Shown here in pieces: positions 1 through 11,454 of a stretch of DNA of 64,000 nt. The notes under the pieces were generated by a model. The model was given only the letters and a program-made list of their open reading frames with translations, was not told the DNA's origin and did not search any database. A program made the position numbers and the translations under genes. The number at the start of each line of letters is the position of its first letter. Within the stretch, counting starts at the first letter, position 1. The DNA comes from Pocillopora verrucosa (Eukaryota; Cnidaria; Anthozoa; Scleractinia; Pocilloporidae): assembly GCF_036669915.1 (NCBI RefSeq), contig NC_089319.1:18783885-18847884 (forward strand), given 5' to 3'.

Positions 1-8
1 ATGTACAG

Positions 9-625
9 TGAGAAGCTGCCAGCAGCTGAAAACCCTTGGAGCGAATCAGAATGGCATTTATGAAATCAACCCAGATGGTCAAGGGGTCATAAACGTGTAC
101 TGTGACCAAACCACAGATGGAGGTGGGTGGACTGTGGTTCAGAGACGTTCCCGTCCATACGAGCAAAGCTTTAGACGAACGTGGGTAGAGTATCGAGTAG
201 GCTTTGGCGACTTGTCCAAAGAATTCTGGCTTGGAAACGACAACTTGCACCGAATCGCCTCTTCTGACAGCATTCTTCGAATAGATCTGCACCGAACCAA
301 CGGCACAAAGGGATATGCCAAATATCATGGGTTTCGGGTAGCTGACGAAACAGAAAAGTATCGATGCGACATGACTTCGTACGAAGGAAACATCGGAAAT
401 GGGTTTTATGGAAATACAGATCCTAAATTGAACATCCGAGGGATGAAATTCGGCACACCAGACCAAGATAATGACAACTTCCTTGAAAAGTGTTTTCCTC
501 ATGGTGCATGGTGGGCAAACCAATGTGGCGAGGTTAATCTCAATGCAAGGAATGGTCCATTCTGGCTTCCTTGGGCTACTAACCCTGACCTAAATCTCTC
601 TGAGATGAAAGTAAGGCATAACTGA
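9..625 (+). CDS. PAN-EGF-fibrinogen gene copy 1, last exon only (partial)
   Basis: This is the final exon of a secreted fibrinogen-related protein; the earlier exons lie before the window. It opens after an AG acceptor at 7-8 and runs 617 bases to a TGA, exactly the length of the matching exon in copies 2 and 3. The fibrinogen C-terminal domain is clear: VYCDQTTDGGGWTVVQRR near the start, EFWLGNDNLHRI, the calcium-loop-like TPDQDNDN, the paired cysteines around GAWWANQCG, and a closing SEMKVRHN. The reading frame is open, so this exon is not visibly damaged, but the state of the rest of the gene is unknown. Such domains bind sugars or acetyl groups in animal innate lectins (ficolins, tachylectins); that role is only inferred. 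Two AATAAA signals near 1142 and 1152 could end the transcript. Confidence 0.85.
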
Positions 626-1914
626 ACAAACCTGCTGTAGTCACCATACGTCACCTTCAGGGATTCAAGGAACTCGACGAAGAGATCTGGGCACTAACTA
701 ATGTAGCCTTCATAGAATTTGCGATGGCAACTCAAGTTGTCATGTAACGCCCGGTTCTGCGTAGCGTTACAACCAAAAACAGCTGCGAAGGTGACTGAGA
801 TCCATTGATATACTATTAGCATAATAATATATTGACACATAATTTAGTCTTGCACTAGGTTTTAAATATCGACATGAAATCGCTTTCTTCAACTTGAAAT
901 GAAATGTGAAACCTTTCCTTCCAATGGTGATGTTCCATTAGCACCCTACGAACAGATGTCACACATTATAAACAGACCATCATGTTTAATCCTGTTTCAA
1001 GACACCAAGAGACCAAAACAAAGTGAAGCGATCAAAAGCAAACCTTGAAGTCACAGGCCAACCACATGTTTCAAGAACTGTTATTTACAAATGGTCGGGT
1101 TTTATAGCCGTGTTAGTGAAAAAGGCTTTTACTTTCTTGAAAATAAAAATCAATAAAAAATAAAGCCTTGGCAACTTCCCTGAACTTCTAAGCATGTCTT
1201 TATATCATAGTAATTTAATAGCCCACGAATATGTAACAAGTGTGACGCCAGTTGTTGCCATCGATGCTGGAAGTATGTACATACAAAAAGCACATTTCCT
1301 GAAGGACTGTTAAAACTATCCGTAAAAGAGGCCAGTATGTTACTTTACAGACTTAATTACCACAGTCGTTAGAGAAAGGCAAAATAAAAGTAATGCTTTC
1401 TGAATTGTTTTGAGGGGCGTCGGAATATTTTGGCTGCTAAATCCTCCGCGAACCTGATCTCCTCCCTTCAAAGTATTGTCGAGCAAAAAAAAAATTAGAC
1501 CAAAAAAAAGGATTGTAAGTTAGATAACGAAGGGGGGAGGGCCTCTTCTCCAGGGTTCTATCTGTTTTTTCTTAAGGTTCATGTTGGAGAGGACTGGGAA
1601 ACAGGTTGACATCGCGATTTCACATTCAGCCTAAGGATTTAATCGATCGAGTTTAAATCCCAACACCCACACCATCTTATGATGATCCCCCATTGTTGAA
1701 AATAACACATCAAAAGGGTTGATGAATAGTTCGTTCTGCCAGTCATTATACGACGACAAAAAAAAACGACGGCAACACATTCTTAAAATCTCCCATTTCT
1801 AAATGCAAACAAAATCTACAAATCAGTAACTATCAATACTGTAGAAAATCGATTAATTCATATCCTTGACGTGATAAAACAAATTTCACGCATCTGAGAT
1901 CGCGATTCTTTCCT
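626..1914. repeat. Segmental-duplication flank downstream of fibrinogen copy 1
   Basis: No gene seen. The first 600 bases closely match the DNA after copy 2 (9470-10098) and after copy 3 (20628-21225). The later part continues to match 21225-21905. Similarity to the copy 3 flank stops at about 1914, where the sequence switches to match the region around 13.7 kb. Confidence 0.8.
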
Positions 1915-1924
1915 CCAAAAACAA

Positions 1925-1995
1925 AAAAACAATACATTGCCATTGGGAAAACAGATTTGTTTTACAATAGTATGGGGCTGTACAGAAATTTTACC
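1925..1995. mobile_element. Truncated MITE (GGTAAAATTTC-end family) at a duplication breakpoint
   Basis: This is the right half of the same short element that is complete at 13636-13772 and 41691-41825. Its left half is missing exactly where the flank of fibrinogen copy 1 ends. Confidence 0.6.
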
Positions 1996-2104
1996 CAAAA
2001 CGTTTCTACTTCTCATAAATAAGCATAGTTGGCTCCGAGGAGACCACTGTGTCGGCTTTTCCCTTACCCCACCCCACTGGATCGCCAATTTCATCTCCTC
2101 TCAC

Positions 2105-2453
2105 CTCTGGTTACTGGCTCTCATCAGCTGTCTTCTCGCATCCTTGTAAATCAACTGGGGCATCGCGTGTTTTTCTCATTTCACGAATATTAGCAAGCTG
2201 CTCTCTCCAGTTAAGGGGCTGCCAAGTTGAACCTTGTGTCTGTTCCGTGGATGTGTCTTTTTTACGCTTTTTGGCCTCAACATCTTCAGTTTTCTTGTCG
2301 TTCCTGGACGAGCCTTCTTCATGTCGCTTCTCGTATTCGATTTTGATGTGCCTTCTTGGTTCCTTTTGGTTTGTTGAAAAAGCTGCCATTGCTTCTCTAG
2401 CCGCCGAGCGTGTTTGTATTTCTTTTTGAGGTAAAATACGGGGAAGCACTCAT
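2105..2453 (-). pseudogene. NTHL1: NTHL1 (endonuclease III homologue) first exon, broken copy A
   Basis: On the minus strand this matches the N-terminal part of NTHL1, the bifunctional DNA glycosylase/AP lyase that removes oxidised pyrimidines. A basic, Lys/Arg-rich leader (KKRKKD) is followed by WQPLNWREQLANIREMR and DAPVD, the block just before the catalytic domain in animal NTHL1. It starts at ATG 2453 (MSASPYFTSK). Compared with copy B it has one extra base near 2421-2430 that breaks the frame after about ten codons. A TAA stands just before what looks like the exon's donor (GAG|GTGAGA at 2105/2104). No later exons follow; the next DNA belongs to fibrinogen copy 1's flank. It is therefore a stranded exon left by the segmental duplication. 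The identification is from recalled family sequence, not a search. Confidence 0.72.
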
Positions 2454-2568
2454 CCTGGAAATCCGTGAAAACAAACTGATCATATGTTTGAATCGTCAGT
2501 CTCCCTCATGTCTGCCATTATCAGTATTATGGTGAGCAGTCCTCCCCGATTTCGCCATGGAACGCTGA

Positions 2569-2589
2569 TTTTGGCGGGAAAGTGATGTC
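2569..2589 (-). promoter_or_regulatory. E2F-like site and CRE-like site upstream of NTHL1 copy A
   Basis: TTTTGGCGGGAAA (2569-2581) fits the E2F consensus and is followed by GTGATGTCA. The same place upstream of copy B (14339-14358) keeps the GTGATGTCA but has TTTGTCGGAAAA, so the E2F core is lost. Its position about 120 bases upstream of the NTHL1 ATG suggests cell-cycle control of the ancestral gene; this is inference. Confidence 0.4.
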
Positions 2590-4234
2590 ACTCGACCAGC
2601 TGATTACGTAATTAGTCACTACAAAAAGCCGGAGATTTGCCGAAGAATAAAACTAATTCCCTATCAGCACATCCTCTCCATTGAATTTTCTCCACACGGA
2701 AGAACAAAGAATAGGCATCAACAAGAGAATAGAAACTTTACAATCTCTTGTTTGGCATCAAATATCGTCTGATGAAATTTTACTGAAAATTCTGAGCTTA
2801 AGAAGTGTTCATGATTAAAATTTACACGAACTTGAGTGGCAAGCATGAAAATAATGAAACATCAAAATTTTACTATATTAAAACAACAAACTAAATCAAT
2901 GGTTTTAACAGAAACTAATTAACATTTAGATGGGGCGGTTTAGATGAAATGAATGAGATTGGAAGGGAGTCGTCCTTAGATCATGATTTAATGATAATTG
3001 ACAAGAAGATTGCGCTGTTTTAAACCTTAGTTTCTACATGTTCGTCCAATTCAGTTAAATAGTGACTGAAAAAATAAGTTACAAAAAGGCTAACTACACG
3101 AGATATAACTTTTTCCATCAATCTTCTATGGCGCTTTGATTTGTCTTTTCTCTTCCCCAGTGTTAACTCCAAAGGTGTTTGTCCGTCTCGCTGTAAATAA
3201 TTTATTATGGAGTTCAAAAGTCAAAATAGGTATTGTTTTCTTCCGTGTTAGGATGAGGCATTTGCAAATATGTCTCACCCGGTGTATACTAAATAATTTA
3301 TGTAGAGAGCTGTCTCATCTTATTTCTTCAAACTTTAATATAGAAGCACAACTTTTATTTATTTGTAAGTTTTTCCTTCTAAAAGTTTTATTTATGCTAA
3401 GATTGCGTTTTAAGCGATGTTTAGTCGATCGGTAGGATGTTAACGTTATTCCTGAAGGAGCAGGACGAATCATCAAGCTCATAATTGGGAGTTTGCGTGC
3501 AGTTTGGAAGCAATCAGTATTTATTTCACAAGGATTCAAATTTAGGTTTAGCGTCCTTTAGCGCCTTTGCGTATTTATGTATAAAGAGAATATACCCCTT
3601 ACAGACTATACAGTCAGTATTATTCCGATATTTACCCGATCGTAATAACGTTATTCCTGAACCCAAACAGGAAGAAGCACCAAGCTCAGGATGTAAACTT
3701 TTTATTGCTGAGAGGTTACGTAGCAGGTGAATCAAAGAGATTGCCTAATAAACTAACTTTTAACCTCAGTATGCTTAATATAGCTGGGAACTGGACGTGC
3801 AATAACGAACAGTTTCCCAAGGACCGTCATGTTTTGGTCCCCCGTCTGCTTGCTTTGATGTTTATTTAAAGTAGCGCCTTCGCGCATTTATGTCTAAAGG
3901 TTAAAAATAAATACCCCATACAGTCTCTGCAATTCTTACATTGCGGGTCAGTACCTTTTCGCATCGGGACTTCAAATTTATATGTATATCTCGCCAGGGA
4001 AATACTTAATAATTTATGTAGAGGAGAGCTGACTCATGCTATTTCTTTAAATTTAATAAAAGCAGAATTTTATTTATATGTAGTTTTTCTTTTGAAAATT
4101 TGTACGCTCAGTGCTTGCGTTTTGAACGATCGCGTAAGTGTTATTCCTGAAAGTAGACAAAGTAAGGTCAGGACTTAAACTCTTCAGAGATTGATAAGAG
4201 GTTACACAACGCGCGGATTACCTCAAAATGCTTT

Positions 4235-4442
4235 ACCCTTTAACTCCCATAAGTGACTAACATGTAACTTCTCCCTATAACATCCATACATTACCCGCCA
4301 ACATGTAATGAGAATATTCAAACTTATCATGTGGAAGTTAATAGTCTTGATCTTACACCAAATTCTCGTGACTTATTTACAAGGAAATGTGAAGCAGCTA
4401 GAGGGGAGAATTAACAATCAGATCTTGGGAGTTCAAGGGTCA
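4235..4442. mobile_element. MITE, family A
   Basis: About 205-bp element starting ACCCTTTAACTCCCATAAGT and ending near GAGTTCAAGGGTCA, an imperfect inverted repeat. Internal marker: TTACACCAAATTCTCGTGAC. Confidence 0.7.
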
Positions 4443-5457
4443 ACATAGCTGCGAACTGAACCCACAATAAAGATCAAATAAAACCTTCATGTTTTGTTTC
4501 TTTTTTCTAACATGATCAATCTGTTTTTATCTAATTTTATCTAGTTTTAATTAAATTATATCTTTATAGTTTCAAATTCTGGACTTCTATTATTTAGTTT
4601 TAAATTCTGGACTACTGAACCCAAGGGTAATTATTTACAGGATAAAAGCACCACAAAACCCAGAAAACTGTTAAGTTAATTAATTCCATGGCAATTGAAA
4701 AAAGAGAATGCTATGATTAGCGCACGAACAAGTTCAGTCAGTGAACCAATGTCGTGAAATGTTATCAATGTCTTCCTCAGAAAAAATTTCCTTCTGAAAG
4801 TTTTTTTTTATGATAAAGTTGCGTTTTAAGCGATGTTTAGTCGATCGGTAGGATGTTAACGTTATTCCTGAAGGAGCAGGACGAAGCATCAAGCTCATGA
4901 TTTGGAGTTTACGTGCAGTTTGGAAGCAATCAGCATTTATTTCATAAGGATTCAAATTGAGGTTTAGCGTCCTTTAGCGCCTTTTACGTATTTATGTCTA
5001 AAGAGAATATACCCCTTACGGACTATACAATTCGTACGTTGCGGGTCAGTATTGTTCCGACTTGAATTCACGTTACGTGCGTTCTTTAGGGCCTTCGCGC
5101 ATTTATAGATAAAGGTTAAAAATAAATACCCCAAACAGTCTCTTATTCTTACATTACAATTCTTACATTGCGGGTCAATACCTTTTCGCATCAGGACTTC
5201 CAATTTATACCTATATCTCGCCTGGTAAATACTTAATAATTTATGTAGAGGAGAGCTGACTAACGTTATTTCTTTAAATTTTAATAAAAGCAGAATTTTA
5301 TTCATACGTAGTTTTTCTTTTGAAAATTTGTACGCTAAGCTTGCATTTTGAACGATCGCTTAAGTGTTATTCCTGAAAGTAGACAAAGTAAGGTCAGGAC
5401 TTAAACTCTTCAGAGATTGATAAGAGGTTACATAACGCGCGGATTACCTCAAAATGC

Positions 5458-5668
5458 TTAACCCTTTAACTCTTATAAGTGACTAACATGTAACTTCTCC
5501 CTATAACATCCATACATTACCCGCCAACATGTAATGAGAATATTCAAACTTATCATGTGGAAGTTAATAGTCTTGATCTTACACCAAATTCTCGTGACTT
5601 GTTTACTAGGAAATGTGTAGCAGCTAGAGGGGAGAATTAACAATCAGATCTTGAGAGTTCAAGGGTCA
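5458..5668. mobile_element. MITE, family A (second copy from local tandem duplication)
   Basis: Nearly identical to 4235-4442 and in the same surroundings, so it was copied by the 1.2-kb tandem duplication and did not insert separately. Confidence 0.7.
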
Positions 5669-6328
5669 ACATAGCTGCAAACTGAACCCACAATAAAGAT
5701 CAGATATTCATATTTTGTCTATGTCTATGTCTATGTTTTGTAACATGGTTAATCTGTTTTTATCTAATTTTATCTAGTTTTAACTAAATTCTACCTTTAT
5801 CTAATTTCAAATTCTAGAATTGTATTATTTAGTTTTAAATTCTAGACTACTGAACCCTTGGGTAATTATTTCCAGGATAAAAGCACCACAAAACCCAGAA
5901 AACTGTTAAGTTAATTAATTCATGGCAATTGAGAAAAAAGAGAATGCTATAATTAACACACGAACTGGTTCAGTCAGTGAACCAATGTCGTAAAATGTTA
6001 TCAATGTCTTCCAAAGAAAACCTTGCACACTTATTTTCCCCCTTAAACCGTTTAATCTTTGTTCAATAGAAATTGAAGGGAATCCTTACTAAGTGTGTCA
6101 AATTTTGAACTTGATCGAACTTTTAATAATAAATGTTATTCGCCAGTCTCCTGCTAAGTTTCTAAAACCCAAAACATAAAAAAACTGTGGATGAGAGTTA
6201 TTTTTACTCGAACATTATTCATTTTCAAGCTGACGCACCAGCGACTAATTGAGGTCAAAGCTTCCTTATCACGACTTTATTTCGATCGTGAACTAATTTA
6301 AAAGCCGAGTGGAGGTAACTTGAAAACA

Positions 6329-9300
6329 ATGCAGCGACTCACTTTACTCTTCCATTCTCAGTTTCTCCTGTGCTGGAAGTTTACAACTCCCTCAGCTCAA
6401 AGTCTAACAGGAACGTCGAACCCTGGTCGGTTGTCTTGTTTAAGAAGATCTGAACATCCTGAAAAAGGAAAAGCTTGACTTAAACACTTAATTTGCGCAC
6501 TGCAAATAATGGCAAAAATAGATCTTAGACTACACAAAGATAGAAAACTTGACGCAGAACCAACGTGAACCGAGAAGATTTTTTGAGGTTATTTAACTGA
6601 ATAGTAGAGTTGAAGGTAATGTAATCGTGGTGCCCTGACTTTAATTCATCAGTTACAACACAAACAAATTCAGTTTCGTATTTTAGCGAAAAACACTTTA
6701 ATACCGAGTCGCGAGTCGAAGCACTTCAACTAGCAAATCATTCAGTTATCTTTCTCTTAACGTGAGCTCGTTTCAAGCTGTCAAATTCGGCTTTTCGTGT
6801 CGTGCATTCCTCCCTGACATCGCTTTGCTTGTAGCTGTAATGGAATAAAGTTAATGGTAATGATGGAATTTTATTCACCTTTAAATGGAACTACTTCAAG
6901 TTAACGTGTTTCAGACACGATCAAACTAGAGTAAACGATGGTCAACAAGGACGATGAGGATGAAAAGGAAGACCGGTGATCGAATACGCTGTGATCGGAG
7001 CATAAAATCGTCTGATGAGTGGGAATCTTAATTATAGGGGTTTCCAGAATTAAGAACCAACAACTTTGAAGCCTTGTGTATTCGCTTGTTGTGTATCTAA
7101 GAGTTGCGAACAGCCTAAGATAGAACTGGCCGGAAATTTACGAAAACTGAGTAATTTTCGAAACATGAGAAAAATAATTCCATGTAAAAATATGTTACTA
7201 TCTAAGCAATACTTTTCACTTCCTGTCGGTTTTCAGATGCAAAAACTCACACGGTATGTTAGGAGAACACGAGGAAAAGTTGTAAATCACGACCCGAGGG
7301 TGCATGATTACCAACGTTCCAAGTGCACTGACGCCTAAAAAAGTGATAGAAAGTGCGCCTTCTAGCTTTTAAAAATGGAGCCCTGAGTTTCCTAGTACAA
7401 TGAACGATAGGCTTTCGACCAATCAAAGTGTTCCTAATATATTATAAATTTTTACGATTTTCATCAAGTCGTCAATGTCCTCTTGATTTCTCTCTTTTTG
7501 TTTTATGTAAGATATATCTTGAAGAAAACTCTCATATATGACGATATGTTTGCATCTGTTCCAGGCTACACTCTGGTTAATCACGTGATTGCCACGCACA
7601 CTGTCACGTGCCCGATAGACTGTACGTGGGAATGCCTACGGGATGCACGCTGTCGATCGTTTAATTATGCAAACTCAGGGAAAACATGTGAATTAAGTGA
7701 CCAATCAAAAGCGACAGCCCCAAATGACTTTGTTTTAAGAAAAGGCGTCACTTACTACGAGCCAACGACACAGATGGTGAGTCATAGAAATTTACAGATC
7801 AGTTAGAAACTTAATCATCAGTGCTCAACCTACCAAGCGCAGGAACCTTTGAGGTCTTCGGTTTTTCAAATTCCATCTTCTGAGTAAGGTGGTGTCAAAA
7901 TCATATCGAGAGGTCAAATAAATGCCTTTATCTCAGAGAACGGTATGGCTGCCTAAAACTGAACATTTACACAGAGCAGCGTTTGCAAGACCTTCATTTC
8001 TAGCCCGAAACACAGTAAGTTGAAATGTGGTGGAACTCAGTGGGCGGGAGTACAATTCAGGCAGCAATCGGGCGAATGATTTGAAATTACGAGCAGGAAT
8101 GAAAACTTTAATTTAAACATGCGCACATGAATTGATTCATATAGCAAAAGTTCAAGTCGGAAGTCTAAACGTTGTTAGAAATATCGAATGCTTAATGCAC
8201 TTCAGATATTTTTACCATTTTGACTGGCTAACATTTGCTAAGTGCTTATAATTGGACAGGTGAAATCAAACAATTTGGACATGGAACAGCCAATCAAGCC
8301 GCAAATAAGAGCTGTTTTACTGATAAAAGAACCACTCATTCTCGAGAATTTTGTTATTGACACAATTGATGTCATAAAATGCCTATATTCTAGAAGGAAA
8401 TCCTGGGTAATTATAATTTGCTCAAATAGAGACAAAATCGTTGCTCGATATACAAAACTTTGAAAATATCACACTTCTACACTCATTTTGAAAGAGAAAC
8501 GTTAGCTCTAAGAACGAGAATGTATTTCAACGTAATGAGGTATTGTCATGGTAAGTTTCGCCTTATAAAAGGATGAAAGTACGTTTAACCATTCTTCCCA
8601 TTTTCACCCAGGGAGGAAATAAACCTGTTTGCGCCTCGGCTTTATGCCAAAATGGTGGAACATGTGTTGACGCGTGTTGGAATCCCTGGATGTTCACGTG
8701 TGAATGTCGACAGGATTATAAAGGAGTGTATTGCGAAAAGCACAGCGGAGGTGGGTAACTCGTGACTAAATGGAAGAGAGGAACACTTAAATTTGCGATA
8801 ATTTCCTTAAAGCAACAAGTCTCATATTATGTTTCCTTTGTTCCACGTACAGTGAGAAGCTGTCAGCAGCTGAAAACCCTGGGAGCGAATCAGAGTGGCA
8901 TTTATAAAATCAACCCAGATGGTCAAGGGGTCATAAACGTGTACTGTGACCAAACCACAGATGGAGGTGGGTGGACTGTGGTTCAAAGACGTTCCCGTCC
9001 ATACAAGCAAAGCTTTAGACGAACGTAGGTAGAGTATCGAGTAGGCTTTGGCGACTTGTCCAAAGAATTCTGGCTTGGAAACGACAACTTGCACCGAATC
9101 GCCTCTTCAGACAGCATTCTTCGAATAGATCTGTACCGAACCAACGGCACAAAGGGATATGCCAAATATGGTGGGTTTCGGGTAGCTGACGAAACAGAAA
9201 AGTATCGATGCGACATGACTTCGTACGAAGGAAACATCGGAAATGGGTTTTATGGAAATACAGATCCTAAATTGAACATCCGAGGGATGAAATTCGGCAC

Positions 9301-9469
9301 ACCAGACCAAGATAATGACAACTACCCTGGCAAGTGTTTTCCTGGTGGTGCATGATGGACAAACCAATGTGGCGAGGTTAATCTCAATGCAAGGGATGGT
9401 CCGTACTGGGGTCCCTGGACTTCTCAGCCTTGCCTAAAATTCTCTGAGATGAAAGTAAGGCATAACTGA
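6329..9469 (+). pseudogene. PAN-EGF-fibrinogen gene copy 2, inactivated
   Basis: All four exons are recognisable by comparison with copy 3: signal peptide 6329-6467, PAN/apple 7565-7776, EGF 8612-8750 and fibrinogen 8853-9469. Exon lengths (139, 212, 139, 617) equal those of copy 3. Three lesions are visible. The exon 1 donor reads G|GAAAAG where copy 3 has G|GTAAAG. In the fibrinogen exon a Trp codon is TAG at 9026-9028. A second Trp is TGA at 9353-9355, just before the WTNQCG block. The frame is otherwise kept with no indel, so decay is recent. A truncated PAN-EGF product could still be made if the donor loss were bypassed, but the two stops remove the lectin-like domain. Confidence 0.88.
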
Positions 9470-10098
9470 ACAAAACTGCTATAGTCACCATAGTTCACCT
9501 TCAAGGATGCAAGGAACTCGACGAAGAGATCTGGGCACTAACTATTGTAGCCTTTATAGAATTTGCAATGGCAACTCAAGTTGTCATGTAACGCCCAGTG
9601 CTGCGTGGCGTTACAACCAAAACAGCTGCGAAGGTGACTGAAATCCATTGATATATTATTAGCATAATAATATATTGACACATAATTTAGTCTTGCACTA
9701 GGTTTTAAATATCGACATGAAATCGCTTTCTTCAACTTGAAATGAAATGTGAAACCTTTCCTTCCAATGGTGATGTTTCATTAGCACCCCACGAACAGAT
9801 GTCACACATTATAAACAGACCATTATGTCTAATCCTGTTTCAAGACGCCAAGAGACCAAAACAAAGTGAAGCGATCAAAAGTAAACCTTGAAGTCACAGG
9901 CCAACCACATGTTTCAAAAACTGTTATTTACAAATGGTCTGGTTTTATAGCCGTGTTAGTGAAAAAGGCTTTTACTTTCTTGAAAATAAAAATCATAAAA
10001 AAGTGTTTGTAAAATAAAGCCTCGGCAACTTCCCTGAACTTTCAAGCATATCGTTATATCATACTAATTTAAAAGCCCACGAATATGTAACAAGTGCA
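9470..10098. repeat. Segmental-duplication flank downstream of fibrinogen copy 2
   Basis: No gene. Matches 626-1240 and 20628-21225. At about 10098 the match to the copy 3 flank jumps from about 21224 to 22050, so roughly 825 bases are missing here relative to copy 3. Confidence 0.75.
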
Positions 10099-10603
10099 AA
10101 TCTAACTTGAAGACTCCACACTAAGTTTCTTATACGTAAGTACTATTAGTGCCGATAAAGAGCTGTACCATACAGTTTCTCGTATTGCCAAAATGATTTA
10201 TTTGAGGGTAATAGTGCAGGCCTCACTGCACTCACCCTGTCGTCCATTAACATCAGTAGCACGTACCAAGAAGTGGTACTTATTGCCGGGTGATAACTGA
10301 GTCAGAATGCAAGCCATAGGAAGCGTCAACGCCTTGACGACTCCAATCTTCTTCCACTGGTGAGGGTTCTCCGTTGTGCCGCCGTCCTGAAGGGCAAACA
10401 GTTGCTAGTTCATTGTAGGCGCGTCTCTCCTCAAGAGCCATGTACCACGACAAAACGATACAACTTCGAGCCACCGCTATGGAGACATTAGGTTTCGGAG
10501 GAGGATCTTTAGTCTCTGTTGCAAGAGATACGGGGGATGTTGCCCTAAACTCGGCGGTAGACCCTGTTGGGGTCTTATAGATAATTGTGAATAGCTTTGC
10601 AAG
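10099..10603 (-). pseudogene. ATF7IP: ATF7IP 3'-end fragment (fibronectin III region)
   Basis: This is a duplicate of 22050-22570, the last part of the ATF7IP-like gene. The minus strand still reads KDPPPKPNVSIAVA, ALEER and [17 protein letters not shown]-like pieces of the fibronectin type III domain, but in different frames. It also lacks the short insert present at 22520-22535. Similarity ends abruptly at about 10603 (22570 in the parent), so only the C-terminal part was carried by the segmental duplication and no promoter or upstream exon accompanies it. It is not expected to make protein. Confidence 0.85.
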
Positions 10604-11454
10604 GCGAATAACAAAGGATAAAAGGAGTTTGAGTAGCCAATCAGAGCGCGCCTTCATTGCCATCCACCGTTTAAAGTATAAACTAATTTCTAAATCAAAT
10701 TCAATGGCAGATCTCTCCCTTCAAGGAAGGGGTGCCACTTATAAAACATTTTTCAGAAAAAAGCACCTTGTTACCTAGGTCTCACAGTCTTTGATTTTGC
10801 TTCCATCTTCCCTTTTATCCATTGTATCATGAACCTGTACGTTTATTTTACACAGTCTTGAGACATGGTTTGAGGACCAATGCTAACCTGGGCTAAGTTG
10901 TTGGAGGGCTGATTAGTGCTAACCCAGGGTTCAGTTTTAATTCAGGTTTCCTTACTGCTTTGTTAAAAAGCCTTTTTTGGATAATTTTTTTTTATTTTTT
11001 AAAAGGCATCCAATCATCAAATCGTAGACGAAACAAATTATAATGAATTTTCTTCTATAGCTTTAACCCTATAACTCACAAGATCTGATTATTAATTTCC
11101 TCCTCTACCTGCTTAACATTTCCTTGTAAATTAGTTGTGAGAATTTGGTGTTAGATCAAGATAACAACTTCTACCTTCTCATTACCTGTTTGCTGGATAG
11201 TGCACAGATATTGTAAGGAGAAGTTACATGTGAATCACTTCTGGGAGTTTGAGGGTTAAGATCTGATATCAGATTTCACATTAACCATGAGGCTACCTCA
11301 ACCCAGCTTTGCACAACATGGCCCAGGGCTAAAGACAAGGACAGCCTAAGTTAAAGTAAAACTTAATTTCCCCTTAAATCTTAGTGTCCTTTCTATCCTT
11401 TCTGGGTGAAAGTTTCTTCTTAGTTTCCTCCTCAGCTTTTCCTCTGCTCCTTCT
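10604..11454. other. Gene-free stretch downstream of NTHL1 copy B
   Basis: No coding signal seen. Holds a family A MITE (11063-11259) and AT-rich unique sequence. Confidence 0.5.
11063..11259. mobile_element. MITE, family A
   Basis: Opens TTTAACCCTATAACTCACAA and closes CTTCTGGGAGTTTGAGGGTTA. Contains GAATTTGGTGTTAGATCAAG in the middle; opposite orientation to the copies at 4235 and 5458. Confidence 0.75.

Larger units (their letters stand above)
2590..6328. repeat. Intergenic DNA with a 1.2-kb internal tandem duplication
   Basis: No gene seen. Most of it is a duplicate of 14360-17412. Within it, a block of about 1226 bases is repeated head to tail. For example, the stretch beginning TTATTCCTGAAAGTAGACAA occurs at 4141 and again at 5367, and the flanking several hundred bases match closely. 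Short open frames here are found in repeated, non-conserved phases and look accidental. Confidence 0.7.

Noticed and set aside
7066-7338. 90-codon open frame repeated at 18159-18431, inside intron 1 of both fibrinogen copies
   Set aside because: It lies in duplicated intron DNA, has no domain, and exon 1 and the PAN exon already join in phase without it. Similarity reflects the duplication, not selection on a protein.
9107-9367. Open frames on the strand opposite the fibrinogen exons (also near 139-321 and 20089-20570)
   Set aside because: Antisense shadows of the fibrinogen exon; they rise and fall with its codon pattern.
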